A stretch of 64,000 nucleotides of DNA from JAMHWF01 sp048500255 (GTDB taxonomy: Bacteria > Pseudomonadota > Gammaproteobacteria > Burkholderiales > Burkholderiaceae_C): contig JASNYH010000003.1 in NCBI GenBank assembly GCA_048500255.1, positions 1 through 64,000 on the forward strand. The letters run 5' to 3'. Shown piece by piece: positions 14,216-22,295 of this stretch. Under the pieces are notes generated by a model, which had not been told where the DNA came from, made no database searches, and saw nothing but the letters and a program-made list of their open reading frames with translations. Position 1 is the stretch's first letter. Every line of letters begins with the position of its first letter. Both the position numbers and the translations under genes were made by a program.

Positions 14216-15594
14216 GCTGCGCTCACCTCGGCCGCGAACTCGGCGAACGCCGCGCCGTGCCGGTCGACGTCGTCGGCCGTCGTGCCCGGGCAGCACAGCG
14301 TCATGTTGTGGAACGGCGTGATCAGCACGCCGCGGTTGAGCAGGAACAGGTGCAGCAGCGCCTCGAGCGCGTGGTCGCGCGTGCGGCGCACGTCGCCGGC
14401 GTTGCGCGGCACGTCGGGCGAGAACAGCGTCTCCATGCGCGCGCCGATGCGCAGCGTGCGCCACGGCAGGCGGTGGCGAGCGATGCTGTCGTCCACGCCG
14501 CGCTGCAGCCGCTCGGCCAGCTGCAGCATGCGCTCGAACGCCGTCTCGGTGAGCACCTGCGACAGCACGGCGCGCATCACGGCCACGGTGAGCGCATTGC
14601 CGGCCAGCGTGCCGCCGAAGCCGGCGTGCGCGCTCTGGCGCGCTGTCGGCGGCAGTGGCGGCAGCACCTGCCAGACGCGCTCGGCCGTGCTCTGCGCAAG
14701 GCCGAACACCGCCGCCGGGATGCCGCCGGCGATCGCCTTGCCGAGCACGAACATGTCGGGCTCGAGGCCCAGCGTTCGCGTGCAGCCGCCCGGGCCGCTC
14801 GAAATGGTGTGCGTCTCGTCGATCACGAGCAGCGTGCCGGTCTCGCGCGTGAGGCGGCGCAGTTCGGCGTGGAAGCCCGGCTGCGGCTCGACCATGCCGT
14901 AGTTCGTCATCGCCGGCTCGGCCAGCACGCAGGCCACGTCGCCGGCGCGCAGCGCCTGTTCCAGCGCCGCGACATCGTTGAACTCGACGACACGCGACAG
15001 ACGATCGTGCGGAAACGCATTCGCGTGGATGCCGTTGCGCAGGCGCACGCTGCCGTCGGGCGCCAGCTCGACGTGCGCCTCCTCGACGCTGCCGTGGTAG
15101 GCGCCCGAGAAGACGAGCACGCGCGGCCGGCCGGTGACCATGCGCGCCAGCCGGATGCAGGCGCGGTTGGCGTCGCTGGCCGACGTGGTGAGGTTCCAGT
15201 ACGGCAGCCCGAAGCGGCGCTGCAGCTCGGCGCCGACCCAGGCGGCGTCGCCGCCGGGCAGCATCAGCGAGGTGCCGATGGCGGCCTGGCGCGCCATCGC
15301 GTCGATCACCGCCGGGTGGCCGTGGCCGCACATGCCGCCGGTGTCGCCGAGGCAGAAGTCGACGAAGACGTTGCCGTCGACATCGGTGAAACGCACGCCG
15401 TAGCCGTGCGGGCGGTCGGCCACGCAGACCGGCCAGCCGCCCATCCAGCGCCGCATCCAGTGCGACGGCGCGCCGTACAACCAGTGCTGCCGGCCCTGCG
15501 CGTACAGCTCCCCCGAGAGCGCGTGCGTGCGCTCGAAGCGCGCCTGCTCGACCTGCATCAGCTGCGCCACGCGCTCGGGCGGCGGTGCGTTCAT
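14212..15594 (-). CDS. Class III PLP-dependent aminotransferase
   Basis: A 460-residue fold-type I enzyme of the glutamate-1-semialdehyde / omega-aminotransferase group. The cofactor-binding Asp is in LLVIDETHT and the Schiff-base Lys in VLGKAIAGG; the N-terminal FVDFCLGDTGGMCGHGHP is the usual substrate loop. It is longer than HemL and sits with two SDRs, a divergent AraC regulator and a Bug binding protein, so a catabolic role is likelier than tetrapyrrole synthesis. ATG 15594 is chosen because the upstream frame is non-conserved. The amino donor cannot be read. Confidence 0.87.
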   Translation of the reverse strand: MNAPPPERVAQLMQVEQARFERTHALSGELYAQGRQHWLYGAPSHWMRRWMGGWPVCVADRPHGYGVRFTDVDGNVFVDFCLGDTGGMCGHGHPAVIDAMARQAAIGTSLMLPGGDAAWVGAELQRRFGLPYWNLTTSASDANRACIRLARMVTGRPRVLVFSGAYHGSVEEAHVELAPDGSVRLRNGIHANAFPHDRLSRVVEFNDVAALEQALRAGDVACVLAEPAMTNYGMVEPQPGFHAELRRLTRETGTLLVIDETHTISSGPGGCTRTLGLEPDMFVLGKAIAGGIPAAVFGLAQSTAERVWQVLPPLPPTARQSAHAGFGGTLAGNALTVAVMRAVLSQVLTETAFERMLQLAERLQRGVDDSIARHRLPWRTLRIGARMETLFSPDVPRNAGDVRRTRDHALEALLHLFLLNRGVLITPFHNMTLCCPGTTADDVDRHGAAFAEFAAEVSAA

Positions 15595-15749
15595 CGGCGT
15601 TGTCCCGGTGGGCGGTGCGACTCGACCGCTGTCGCCGACCCTATCGAAGCCGTCGCCGGCCGGGTGATCGGGATCGCGCAAACCGCCCATCGGGGCAAAC
15701 ACGGAGGCACTGGCGCGTCGGCAGCGGACGGCCCGACAATGCGCTGCCC

Positions 15750-16829
15750 ATGCAAGCCCAGCACGCCGCCGCCTCGTCGACCGCTGCCGCCGCCGGCCGG
15801 CCGGCCTGGGGCTGGCGCCACGAGGCGCACAGCAGCGACATCGACGAGTTCGCCGCCGAGCAGCGCGAGTGGTCGCTGCACTACGAGCAGTTGTCGGCCG
15901 GGCGCTTCAGCGGCGCGCTGCAGCACGTTCAGCTGCCGGGGCTGCGCCTGGTGCACGAGACCACCAGTTGCGCGGTGCGCCAGCGCGGCCTGCTGGGCAC
16001 CGGGCAAGTCGGCGTCGCCATGCCGTTCGAGCTGGGCGGCCACGCCAGCTTCAACGGCCAGCCGCTGTCCGACGAGTCGATCATGATCGGGCGCAGCGAG
16101 GCGCTCGACCTGTGCCTGCCGGCCGGCGCGCGCACGGTGGGCATCGTCGTCGATCTGCGCCTGCTCGACACGCTGTGGCGTCAGCTCTACGGCAAGCCGC
16201 TGTCGGCGTGGAGCGAGCGCCAGGTGGTCGTGCAGGCGCGGCCCGGCCTGGCCGAGCCGCTGCGCTGCATGCACGAGAGCGCGATGCGCCGGGTGGCCGT
16301 TGCGCCGGCGCTGCTCGACGACGAGCGCGCCGCGCTGCAGCTGCGCGATGCCGTGCTGATCGAGTGGATCGAGGCGCTGCCCACGCGCGTGCGCACCGAC
16401 GAACTGGGCAGCGGCGAGGCGCGCAAGCGCGTCGTCGACCGCGCCTGCGAGCTGATGCTGTCCTGCCCCGACGAGCCGCCGTCGATCCTCGAGGTGTGCC
16501 GGCGCATCGGCGCCAGCCCGCGCAAGCTCGAGTACTGCTTTCGCAGCGTGCTCGGCATCACGCCGGCCAGATACCTGCGCGCGGCGCGCCTGAATGCGTT
16601 GCGCCGCGAACTGCTGCGCCAGCCCGGCGCCGCGGTGCAGGACGCGGCGGCGCGCTGCGGCTTCTGGCATCTGGGCGAGCTGGCGGCGGCGTACCGGCGC
16701 CAGTTCGGCGAGCTGCCGTCGGAGACGGCGCGCCGTCGCTCGCGCGCCGGGCACACTCCGTCGCCGGATGTGTCGCCGCGCGCAGACGTTCACGCAAGCA
16801 CGCCACCCGCGGCGTCGGGTGCCGACTAG
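15750..16829 (+). CDS. AraC family transcriptional regulator, EutR-like layout
   Basis: A 359-residue regulator: a ligand/oligomerisation domain of about 230 residues, then a double helix-turn-helix AraC domain (about 245-345) with SILEVCRRIGASPRKLEYCF and LGITPARYLRAARL. The last 25 residues are Pro/Ser-rich and probably disordered. ATG 15750 leaves 155 bases to the divergent aminotransferase, the natural control region for both directions. It probably controls the aminotransferase/SDR genes, the Bug gene, or both; the inducer is unknown. Confidence 0.88.
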   Translation: MQAQHAAASSTAAAAGRPAWGWRHEAHSSDIDEFAAEQREWSLHYEQLSAGRFSGALQHVQLPGLRLVHETTSCAVRQRGLLGTGQVGVAMPFELGGHASFNGQPLSDESIMIGRSEALDLCLPAGARTVGIVVDLRLLDTLWRQLYGKPLSAWSERQVVVQARPGLAEPLRCMHESAMRRVAVAPALLDDERAALQLRDAVLIEWIEALPTRVRTDELGSGEARKRVVDRACELMLSCPDEPPSILEVCRRIGASPRKLEYCFRSVLGITPARYLRAARLNALRRELLRQPGAAVQDAAARCGFWHLGELAAAYRRQFGELPSETARRRSRAGHTPSPDVSPRADVHASTPPAASGAD

Positions 16830-16862
16830 CATTGCGCACTTTCCCACCCAGCAAGGGGAGCC

Positions 16863-17966
16863 ATGACGTACGAAGTCGTTGATCGTTGTCCGTCGTCGTC
16901 GTTGCGCGCTGCCGGCCGGCGCGTCGCCGCCGCCGCGCTCGCCGGCCTGGCGGCGCTGCTCGTCGCCGCCGCGCCGCCGGCGCGCGCCGCCTGGGAGCCG
17001 ACCGGCCCCGTCGAGCTCGTCGTGCCCGCAGGCACGGGCGGCGGCGCCGACCAGATGGCGCGCTTCATCCAGCAGATGGTCGCCAAGCACGGCCTGATGA
17101 AGCAGCCGCTGAATGTCGTCAACAAGTCGGGCAACTCGGGAGCCGAGGGCCTGCTCGACATGAAGGCTTCGCGCGGCAACCCGCACAAGCTGCTGATCAC
17201 GCTGTCGAACCTGTTCACGACGCCGCTGGCCACCGGCGCGGCGTTCAACTGGCAGGACATCACGCCGGTGCAGATGCTCGCGCTCGACGAGTTCATCCTG
17301 TGGGTCAACGCGGCGTCGCCGCACAAGTCGGCCAAGGACGTGCTCGACGCGATGCGCGACGCGCCCGCCGGCAGCATCAAGCTCGGCGGCACCGGCAGCA
17401 AGCAGGAAGACCAGATGATCAGCGTGCTGCTCGAGGCGGCGGCCGGCAAGCGCCTGAGCTACGTCGCGCTCAAGGGCGGCGGCGACGTCGCCAAGGCGCT
17501 GGTCGCCAACGAGGTCGACCTCACCGTCAACAACCCGATCGAGGCCGAGAAGCTGTGGCGCGAGGGCAAGGTCCGGCCGCTGTGCGTGTTCGACGGCCGG
17601 CGCCTCGACTATCCGGCCAAGATCACGGCGCAGCAGGCCTGGAGCGACGTGCCCACCTGCATGTCGTTCGGCATCCCGGTGCAGTACCTGATGATGCGCG
17701 GCATCTTCACGACGCCCGGCGCCACGCCCGAGCAGGTGGCCTACTACGTGCAGCTGCTCGGCAAGGTGCGCGCGCTGCCCGAGTGGAAGGAGTTCATGGC
17801 GCGCGGCGCATTCAAGCCCTCGGCGCTCGACGGCCGGCCGTTCCACGACTGGCTCGACCGCGCCGAGAGCTTTCACCGCACGCTGATGCGCGAGGCGAAG
17901 CTGATGGCCACGTCGCCGAGCGCCCCGCCGGTTGCCGCCGCCGCATCGGCGCCGGCGAGGAAGTAG
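16863..17966 (+). CDS. Tripartite tricarboxylate transporter (Bug) substrate-binding protein
   Basis: A 367-residue periplasmic binding protein with a signal peptide to about residue 43 and a strong ribosome binding site, AAGGGGAG. The N-terminal strand VELVVPAGTGGGADQMAR is the Bug family ligand-loop signature; the second domain includes NNPIEAEKLW. The last 20 residues are an Ala/Pro tail. The TctA and TctB membrane partners are not in the window, a common situation for the many orphan Bug proteins of Burkholderiales. It lies 33 bases after the AraC gene and may bind the substrate of the nearby pathway. Confidence 0.88.
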   Translation: MTYEVVDRCPSSSLRAAGRRVAAAALAGLAALLVAAAPPARAAWEPTGPVELVVPAGTGGGADQMARFIQQMVAKHGLMKQPLNVVNKSGNSGAEGLLDMKASRGNPHKLLITLSNLFTTPLATGAAFNWQDITPVQMLALDEFILWVNAASPHKSAKDVLDAMRDAPAGSIKLGGTGSKQEDQMISVLLEAAAGKRLSYVALKGGGDVAKALVANEVDLTVNNPIEAEKLWREGKVRPLCVFDGRRLDYPAKITAQQAWSDVPTCMSFGIPVQYLMMRGIFTTPGATPEQVAYYVQLLGKVRALPEWKEFMARGAFKPSALDGRPFHDWLDRAESFHRTLMREAKLMATSPSAPPVAAAASAPARK

Positions 17967-17993
17967 ACCACCCCCGTCGAAGATCGTCGCATC

Positions 17994-18311
17994 ATGAGTC
18001 GTCGTTCTCCGCTCGGCGCGCCCGCTCTGGCCGCCGCCGTCATCGTGCTGGCCGGCGCTCCCGCGCACGCCGACGACGGCGCGTCGCTGGCGCGCGACCA
18101 GGGTTGCCTGAACTGCCACCACGTCGGCGCGCAGCCGAGCCGCCAGCCCTCGGCGCAGCACCTGGGCGACAAGCTGCGCCGCCGCGGCGGCGGCGACGAG
18201 GCGCTGCGTCACCTGCTGGAGGAAATGCGCGAGCACGACGCCGTGCCTGCGCATCGCCGCGTTTCCGACGCCGCCGCGCTGGGCGTGCTGGGCTGGATGG
18301 GCGGGCGGTGA
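17994..18311 (+). CDS. Small c-type cytochrome
   Basis: A 105-residue periplasmic protein: signal peptide ending AHA at about residue 26, then the single haem motif CLNCH near residues 38-42. The rest is His/Arg-rich, with Met residues in LLEEMREHD and GWMGG that could be the sixth ligand. It is unusually small and basic for class I cytochromes. Its TGA overlaps the GTG of the next gene (GTGA). It sits between a Bug protein and YhhN, so its partner is unclear. Confidence 0.78.
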   Translation: MSRRSPLGAPALAAAVIVLAGAPAHADDGASLARDQGCLNCHHVGAQPSRQPSAQHLGDKLRRRGGGDEALRHLLEEMREHDAVPAHRRVSDAAALGVLGWMGGR

Positions 18312-19195
18312 CCGACGACACCCCGCCCGCCGGTCCCGGCGAGCGACCCTCCGAGAGGGTGCGGGCCTGGCTTGGGGCGGCCCGGCGCGGCGGCCCGCGC
18401 GACGCCACCCCGCCCGCCGGTCCCGGCGAGCGACCCGCGACGCCGAGGCTCGCCGCGCTGGCGGCCGTCAGCGCCGCCCTCGCGATCGCCGGCGCGCCGT
18501 GGGCGCTCGATGCGCCGGCGCTCGTCTTCGTCTTCAAGCCGCTGGCGACGCTGGCGATCATCGCGTTTGCGTTGACGCGCGCAGACGCCGCGCCGCAATG
18601 CGCGCAGCGGCGCTGGATCGTGGCCGGGCTCGTGTTCTCGCTGGCCGGTGACATCGCGCTGCTGTGGCCGCAGCGTGGCTTCGTGGCCGGCCTCGTCGCC
18701 TTTCTCGTCGCGCACCTGTGCTATCTCGTCGCGTTCACCCGCGACGCGCGCTTCGTGCGGGCCGCGCCGCTCGCCTTCGCGGCCTATGCGCTGGTCGCCG
18801 GTGGCCTGCTCGCGCGCCTGTGGCCCGACGTGCCGCCCGCGCTGCGCGTGCCGGTGCTGGCCTATGTCGCCTGTCTGGCCGCGATGGCGGCGCAGGCAGC
18901 GGCGCGCGCACGGGTGCTGCGAGCGACATGGCACGCCGCGCTGGCGCGCCGCGCCGCGATCGGCGGCGCGCTGTTCGTCTGCTCCGATGCGCTGCTCGCC
19001 TTCAACCGGTTCAGCGTGCCGCTGCCGGCGGCGTCGCTGTGGATCCTCGCGACGTACTGGACGGCGCAGTGGTGCATCGCGGCATCGCTGCCGGCGCGTG
19101 CGGCAACGGGTACAGCCGCGCTCACCGGGCTACCCTCCGCGCTGCGTGCTCCGGGACGAGCACCGATGAACCAACGAGGACAGGAGACGTCATGA
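18308..19195 (+). CDS. YhhN family membrane protein (lysoplasmalogenase-like)
   Basis: An eight-helix inner-membrane protein of the YhhN/TMEM86 family, with the conserved LAGDIALLW, VAHLCYLVAF and GALLFVCSD-like segments; animal members hydrolyse lysoplasmalogens. The called frame gives 295 residues against about 210-230 for the family. The excess is repeat DNA: residues 1-45 come from the repeat at 18319-18436 and the last 30 or so from the repeat at 19130-19161. The true start may lie further in, near residue 45. The stop overlaps the ATG of the next Bug gene by four bases. Confidence 0.8.
   Translation: MTDDTPPAGPGERPSERVRAWLGAARRGGPRDATPPAGPGERPATPRLAALAAVSAALAIAGAPWALDAPALVFVFKPLATLAIIAFALTRADAAPQCAQRRWIVAGLVFSLAGDIALLWPQRGFVAGLVAFLVAHLCYLVAFTRDARFVRAAPLAFAAYALVAGGLLARLWPDVPPALRVPVLAYVACLAAMAAQAAARARVLRATWHAALARRAAIGGALFVCSDALLAFNRFSVPLPAASLWILATYWTAQWCIAASLPARAATGTAALTGLPSALRAPGRAPMNQRGQETS
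18319..18436. repeat. GC-rich intergenic-type repeat, two 31-bp copies
   Basis: The same 31 bases occur at 18319-18349 and 18406-18436 (core CGCCGGTCCCGGCGAGCGAC). Between them, 18351-18382 is identical over 32 bases to 32395-32426 (core GGGCCTGGCTTGGGGCGG). The block lies across the start of the yhhN frame and is translated if GTG 18308 is used. Confidence 0.95.
19130..19161. repeat. Single diverged copy of the 13.3-kb repeat
   Basis: Matches 13292-13323 at 29 of 32 bases (core GCGTGCTCCGGGA). It lies in the last codons of the yhhN frame, just before the ribosome binding site of the second Bug gene. Confidence 0.85.
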
Positions 19196-20160
19196 TCAAG
19201 CCGTTCGGAGCACTCGTGTTTTGCGCCGCCGCCGCACTGGCCGCGACGCCCGCGGCCGCCCAACCCATCGCCTACCCGAGCAAGCAGGTGCGCATCGTCG
19301 TGCCGTTCCCGCCCGGCGGCGCGACCGACGCGCTGACGCGCCTGATCGCCGACAAGCTCGGCGAGCGCTGGAAGCAGAGCGTCGTCGTCGAGAACAAGCC
19401 CGGCGCCAACACGACGCTGGGCACCGACGTCGTCGCCAAGTCGGCGCCCGACGGCCACGTGCTCGGTGTCGTGACGGGCTCGCACATCATCAACCCGTTG
19501 CTGACGAGCAAGCTGCCCTACGACACGCTGAAGGATCTCACCGGCGTGATGCAGCTGACGCGCTTTCACATGGCGCTGTATGCGCATCCCTCGTTCCCGG
19601 CGAACACGCCGGCCGAGCTGATCGCGCTGGCGAAGAAGGAGCCGGGCAAGGTCGCCTATGCCTCGGCGACGACGCAGTCCTACCTCGGCATGGAGATGCT
19701 GAACTCGATGGCCGGCACGAAGATGGAGTACGTGCCGTACAAGGGCAGCGCGCAGGCGACGACGGACCTGATCGGCGGCCACACCCGGCTGATGATCGAT
19801 CCGGTGCTGCTCGCCACGCTCGAGCACGTCAAGAGCGGAAAGATCAAGATCATCGGCACGATGGGCGCCCGGCCGTCGGAGCTGACGCCCGGCGTGCCGA
19901 CGTTCGCTGCCGCCGTGCCGGGCTACGACTTCTCGGCCGCGTTCGGCCTCGTCGCGCGCGGCGGCACGCCGGCGGCGCTGGTGCGCCACATCCGCGACGA
20001 GTTCGTCGCCGTGATGCGCATGCCCGACGTCGCCGAGCGCATCCGCGCCATCGGCCAGGAGTACTCGGGCTCGACGCCCGAGGAGTACGACGCCTACATC
20101 CAGGCCGAGATGAAGAAGTGGGAGCCCGTCGTCAAGGCGACTGGCGCGAAGATCGACTGA
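19192..20160 (+). CDS. Tripartite tricarboxylate transporter (Bug) substrate-binding protein
   Basis: A 322-residue classical Bug protein. A signal peptide ending AAAQ at about residue 24 precedes YPSKQVRIVVPFPPGGATD, the family signature whose loop binds a carboxylate. Other family landmarks are VVVENKPGANTTLG and FAAAVPGYDFSAAFGL. ACAGGAG precedes the ATG. It is much closer to the Bug consensus than the protein at 16863. No permease partners are present. The gene ends 12 bases before the convergent outer-membrane gene. Confidence 0.93.
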   Translation: MIKPFGALVFCAAAALAATPAAAQPIAYPSKQVRIVVPFPPGGATDALTRLIADKLGERWKQSVVVENKPGANTTLGTDVVAKSAPDGHVLGVVTGSHIINPLLTSKLPYDTLKDLTGVMQLTRFHMALYAHPSFPANTPAELIALAKKEPGKVAYASATTQSYLGMEMLNSMAGTKMEYVPYKGSAQATTDLIGGHTRLMIDPVLLATLEHVKSGKIKIIGTMGARPSELTPGVPTFAAAVPGYDFSAAFGLVARGGTPAALVRHIRDEFVAVMRMPDVAERIRAIGQEYSGSTPEEYDAYIQAEMKKWEPVVKATGAKID

Positions 20161-20172
20161 GGCCGCGTCGCT

Positions 20173-21489
20173 TCAGAAGTACTGCCGCAACGCCAGCTGC
20201 CACTGCGTGCGCGCGGTCGCCGCGCCGTGGTGGCTCAGCGCGTCGCCGTGGTGGTGCAGCCATTGCACGGCCCAGTCCCGGTGCTCGCCGCGCCAGCGCA
20301 GCTCCAGCCACAGGCGCCGGCTCGCGTCGACGAGGTCGGCGTTGAGCATCGCGCTCGCGTCGACGCGCTCGATCGGCATGTCCTGCCAGCGCGCATGCAG
20401 GAACAGCGAGCGGCGCGTCGGCAGCGCCTGTGCCGCGAGCACGCGCAGGCGGTAGGCGCTCCACGCGTCCGGCGGCCCGGCGCGCAGCGCGCGCCAGCCG
20501 GCGTCATCGAGTGCTGCGCCGTCGTAGTGCCACTCGGCCGTCAGCGTGAGCTTGTGCGGCGTCGTGTGACTCACGCCGGCGGCGGCGCGCTGCCGCCACG
20601 CGCGCGGCGCCGGCGGCGCGGCCGGCAGCGCCTCGTCGAGCAGCGAAGGGCCCCGTCCGCCGGCCCATTCGAGATGCGCCACCGTCGCGTCGCCGAGCAG
20701 GCCGCTCAGGTTGAGGCCGAGCTGCGTCGCCCGCCCGGCTTCGCGGTAGACGAGGAACTGCGCATTCACCGTCTCCGACCACTGCGGGCTGAAGGCGACG
20801 AGCGCGCGGTGGCGCGCGTTGGTCGCGCCCCAGTCGAGCGCGAAACCGTCGCGATCGGGCTGGCGCGCCAGGCGCGGCGCGACGAGCGCGGTCAGCGCGG
20901 CGCGTTGCCACAGCCGCTGGCCGCGCAGCATCACGCTGCCTTGGCGGTTCTCCTTCAGGCTTGCCGGGTCGACCGAAGTCGCCGAGCGCAGTGCGCCGTC
21001 GCGGAACCAGTCGGTCGGGTTGTAGCCGGTCGCCACGCCGTGGCGCACGTTGACGCGGCCGACGTCGACGAGCGCATCGGGGCGCCACTGCCGGCTGACG
21101 TAGGCCTCCTTCACGGTGTTGACGGCATGGTCGTCGCTCGCGCCGCCGGTCGGCCAGCTCGCGTCGAGCCGGTCGGCGAAGACGACGCGCCAGCCCGGCG
21201 CGGGCGCATGGTCGAACTGCAGGTCGAGCGAGGCGCGGCGCGTGTCGCTCCAGGCGCCGCCGAGGCGCGGCCGCGCTGCGCCGACGGCCAGCTCGACGTA
21301 GCGCCGCCAGTCGCCGGCCGGCGCGGCCACGCTCGCCGACGTGTCGTCGGCCAGCCGCAGTGCGTCGGCCTCGGGCTCGGCCGGTGCCGCGTCGGCGCCG
21401 AACGCCGGCGCAGCGAACGTCGCGACGACGGTCACGGCGAGCACGGCCGGCAGCACGACGCGCTGTCGCAGACGCAGGCGCGCCTTCAT
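20173..21489 (-). CDS. Predicted outer-membrane beta-barrel protein
   Basis: A 438-residue exported protein with a signal peptide ending AFGA at about residue 32. The remainder is rich in alternating polar/hydrophobic strands and ends in ALRQYF, the C-terminal aromatic pattern recognised by the BAM machinery. The region around GRVNVRHGVATGYNPTDWF recalls DUF1302/porin-like proteins, but I cannot name the family. It is the last gene of a four-gene operon; its ATG overlaps the stop of the LolA-like gene by four bases. That context suggests the outer-membrane end of a transport route. Confidence 0.72.
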   Translation of the reverse strand: MKARLRLRQRVVLPAVLAVTVVATFAAPAFGADAAPAEPEADALRLADDTSASVAAPAGDWRRYVELAVGAARPRLGGAWSDTRRASLDLQFDHAPAPGWRVVFADRLDASWPTGGASDDHAVNTVKEAYVSRQWRPDALVDVGRVNVRHGVATGYNPTDWFRDGALRSATSVDPASLKENRQGSVMLRGQRLWQRAALTALVAPRLARQPDRDGFALDWGATNARHRALVAFSPQWSETVNAQFLVYREAGRATQLGLNLSGLLGDATVAHLEWAGGRGPSLLDEALPAAPPAPRAWRQRAAAGVSHTTPHKLTLTAEWHYDGAALDDAGWRALRAGPPDAWSAYRLRVLAAQALPTRRSLFLHARWQDMPIERVDASAMLNADLVDASRRLWLELRWRGEHRDWAVQWLHHHGDALSHHGAATARTQWQLALRQYF

Positions 21490-22295
21490 TCGGGCCGGAA
21501 GCGCGGCAGGTACTCGCGCTGCAGCCAGCTCTCGGGCACGTCGCGGCGTACCCACTCGCCGTAGCGCATCACCGTCACCCAGTCGGGCTCGAGGCCGTCG
21601 ATGATCACGGTCTCGGTCGGGCGTTCGGCGCCGAACACTTTCTGGTAGCGGCGGTAGTAGGCCGTCTTCAGCAGCGCGCCGCTGTCGGCGTGGAAGCGCG
21701 CCTTCACCGGCCGGTGGTCGACGGCATCGACCCACATCTCGATGCGCGGGTAGTGCGCCTGCGGCGTGCGCGCGACGAGGCCGAGCCGGATGCAGCGCCG
21801 CGGCTTGCGTTCGCCGTCGAGCGTCTCGTCGTTCTCGGCCGATTCGGCGCGGTAGTCGAGCGCGAAGTTGGTCGTCACGACGTCGCCGTTGGACGCCTGG
21901 CCGAGCAGGCGCTGCTGCGGCGACAGCCGCACGCTGGCTTTGCTCGACGGGTCGAAGAACCACAGATCGCGGCCGTTGTAGAGCACGAGCTTGTTGGCGT
22001 CGCGCGCCGGCGCGACGTAGCGCACCAGGCTGCGGAACTGGCCGCTGGCCGGATCGGCGCGCGAGTAGATCGCCAGCGTGCTCGTCTCGGTCTGCCGGCC
22101 CTGGCGGTACTCGATCAGCGTGTTGGTCAGGCCGAACGAGAAGTCGGGATTGCGGATCGCGTCGCTGGCGGCGAGGATTTCCTGCGGCGTCGCCGGGGCG
22201 GCCGCGGCGGCGCCGGGCAGCGCGGCGAGAGCGAGCGCGAAGCAGGCGCGGCGGCGGTCGACGCGGAGGCAGGGCACGGCGGCGAGTCTAGGCAT
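21486..22295 (-). CDS. LolA-like outer-membrane lipoprotein-sorting protein
   Basis: A 269-residue periplasmic protein. After a signal peptide (to about residue 34) comes a LolA/LppX-like half-barrel domain; RDLWFFDPSSKASVRLS followed by GQASNGDVV is the usual landmark of the 'outer membrane lipoprotein-sorting' group. These proteins bind a lipid or lipidated cargo in a concave barrel. ATG 22295 overlaps the end of the permease gene by eight bases; another ATG at 22307 is possible. Position between a LolCDE-type ABC transporter and a barrel protein suggests it ferries cargo across the periplasm. Confidence 0.82.
   Translation of the reverse strand: MPRLAAVPCLRVDRRRACFALALAALPGAAAAAPATPQEILAASDAIRNPDFSFGLTNTLIEYRQGRQTETSTLAIYSRADPASGQFRSLVRYVAPARDANKLVLYNGRDLWFFDPSSKASVRLSPQQRLLGQASNGDVVTTNFALDYRAESAENDETLDGERKPRRCIRLGLVARTPQAHYPRIEMWVDAVDHRPVKARFHADSGALLKTAYYRRYQKVFGAERPTETVIIDGLEPDWVTVMRYGEWVRRDVPESWLQREYLPRFRPE

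Noticed and set aside
15678..15700. Tandem AraC half-sites GCAAAC (15678 and 15695) in the divergent aminotransferase/araC gap
   Set aside because: The two copies are 17 bases apart, not the roughly 21 expected for AraC-family direct repeats, and six-base matches are easily random.
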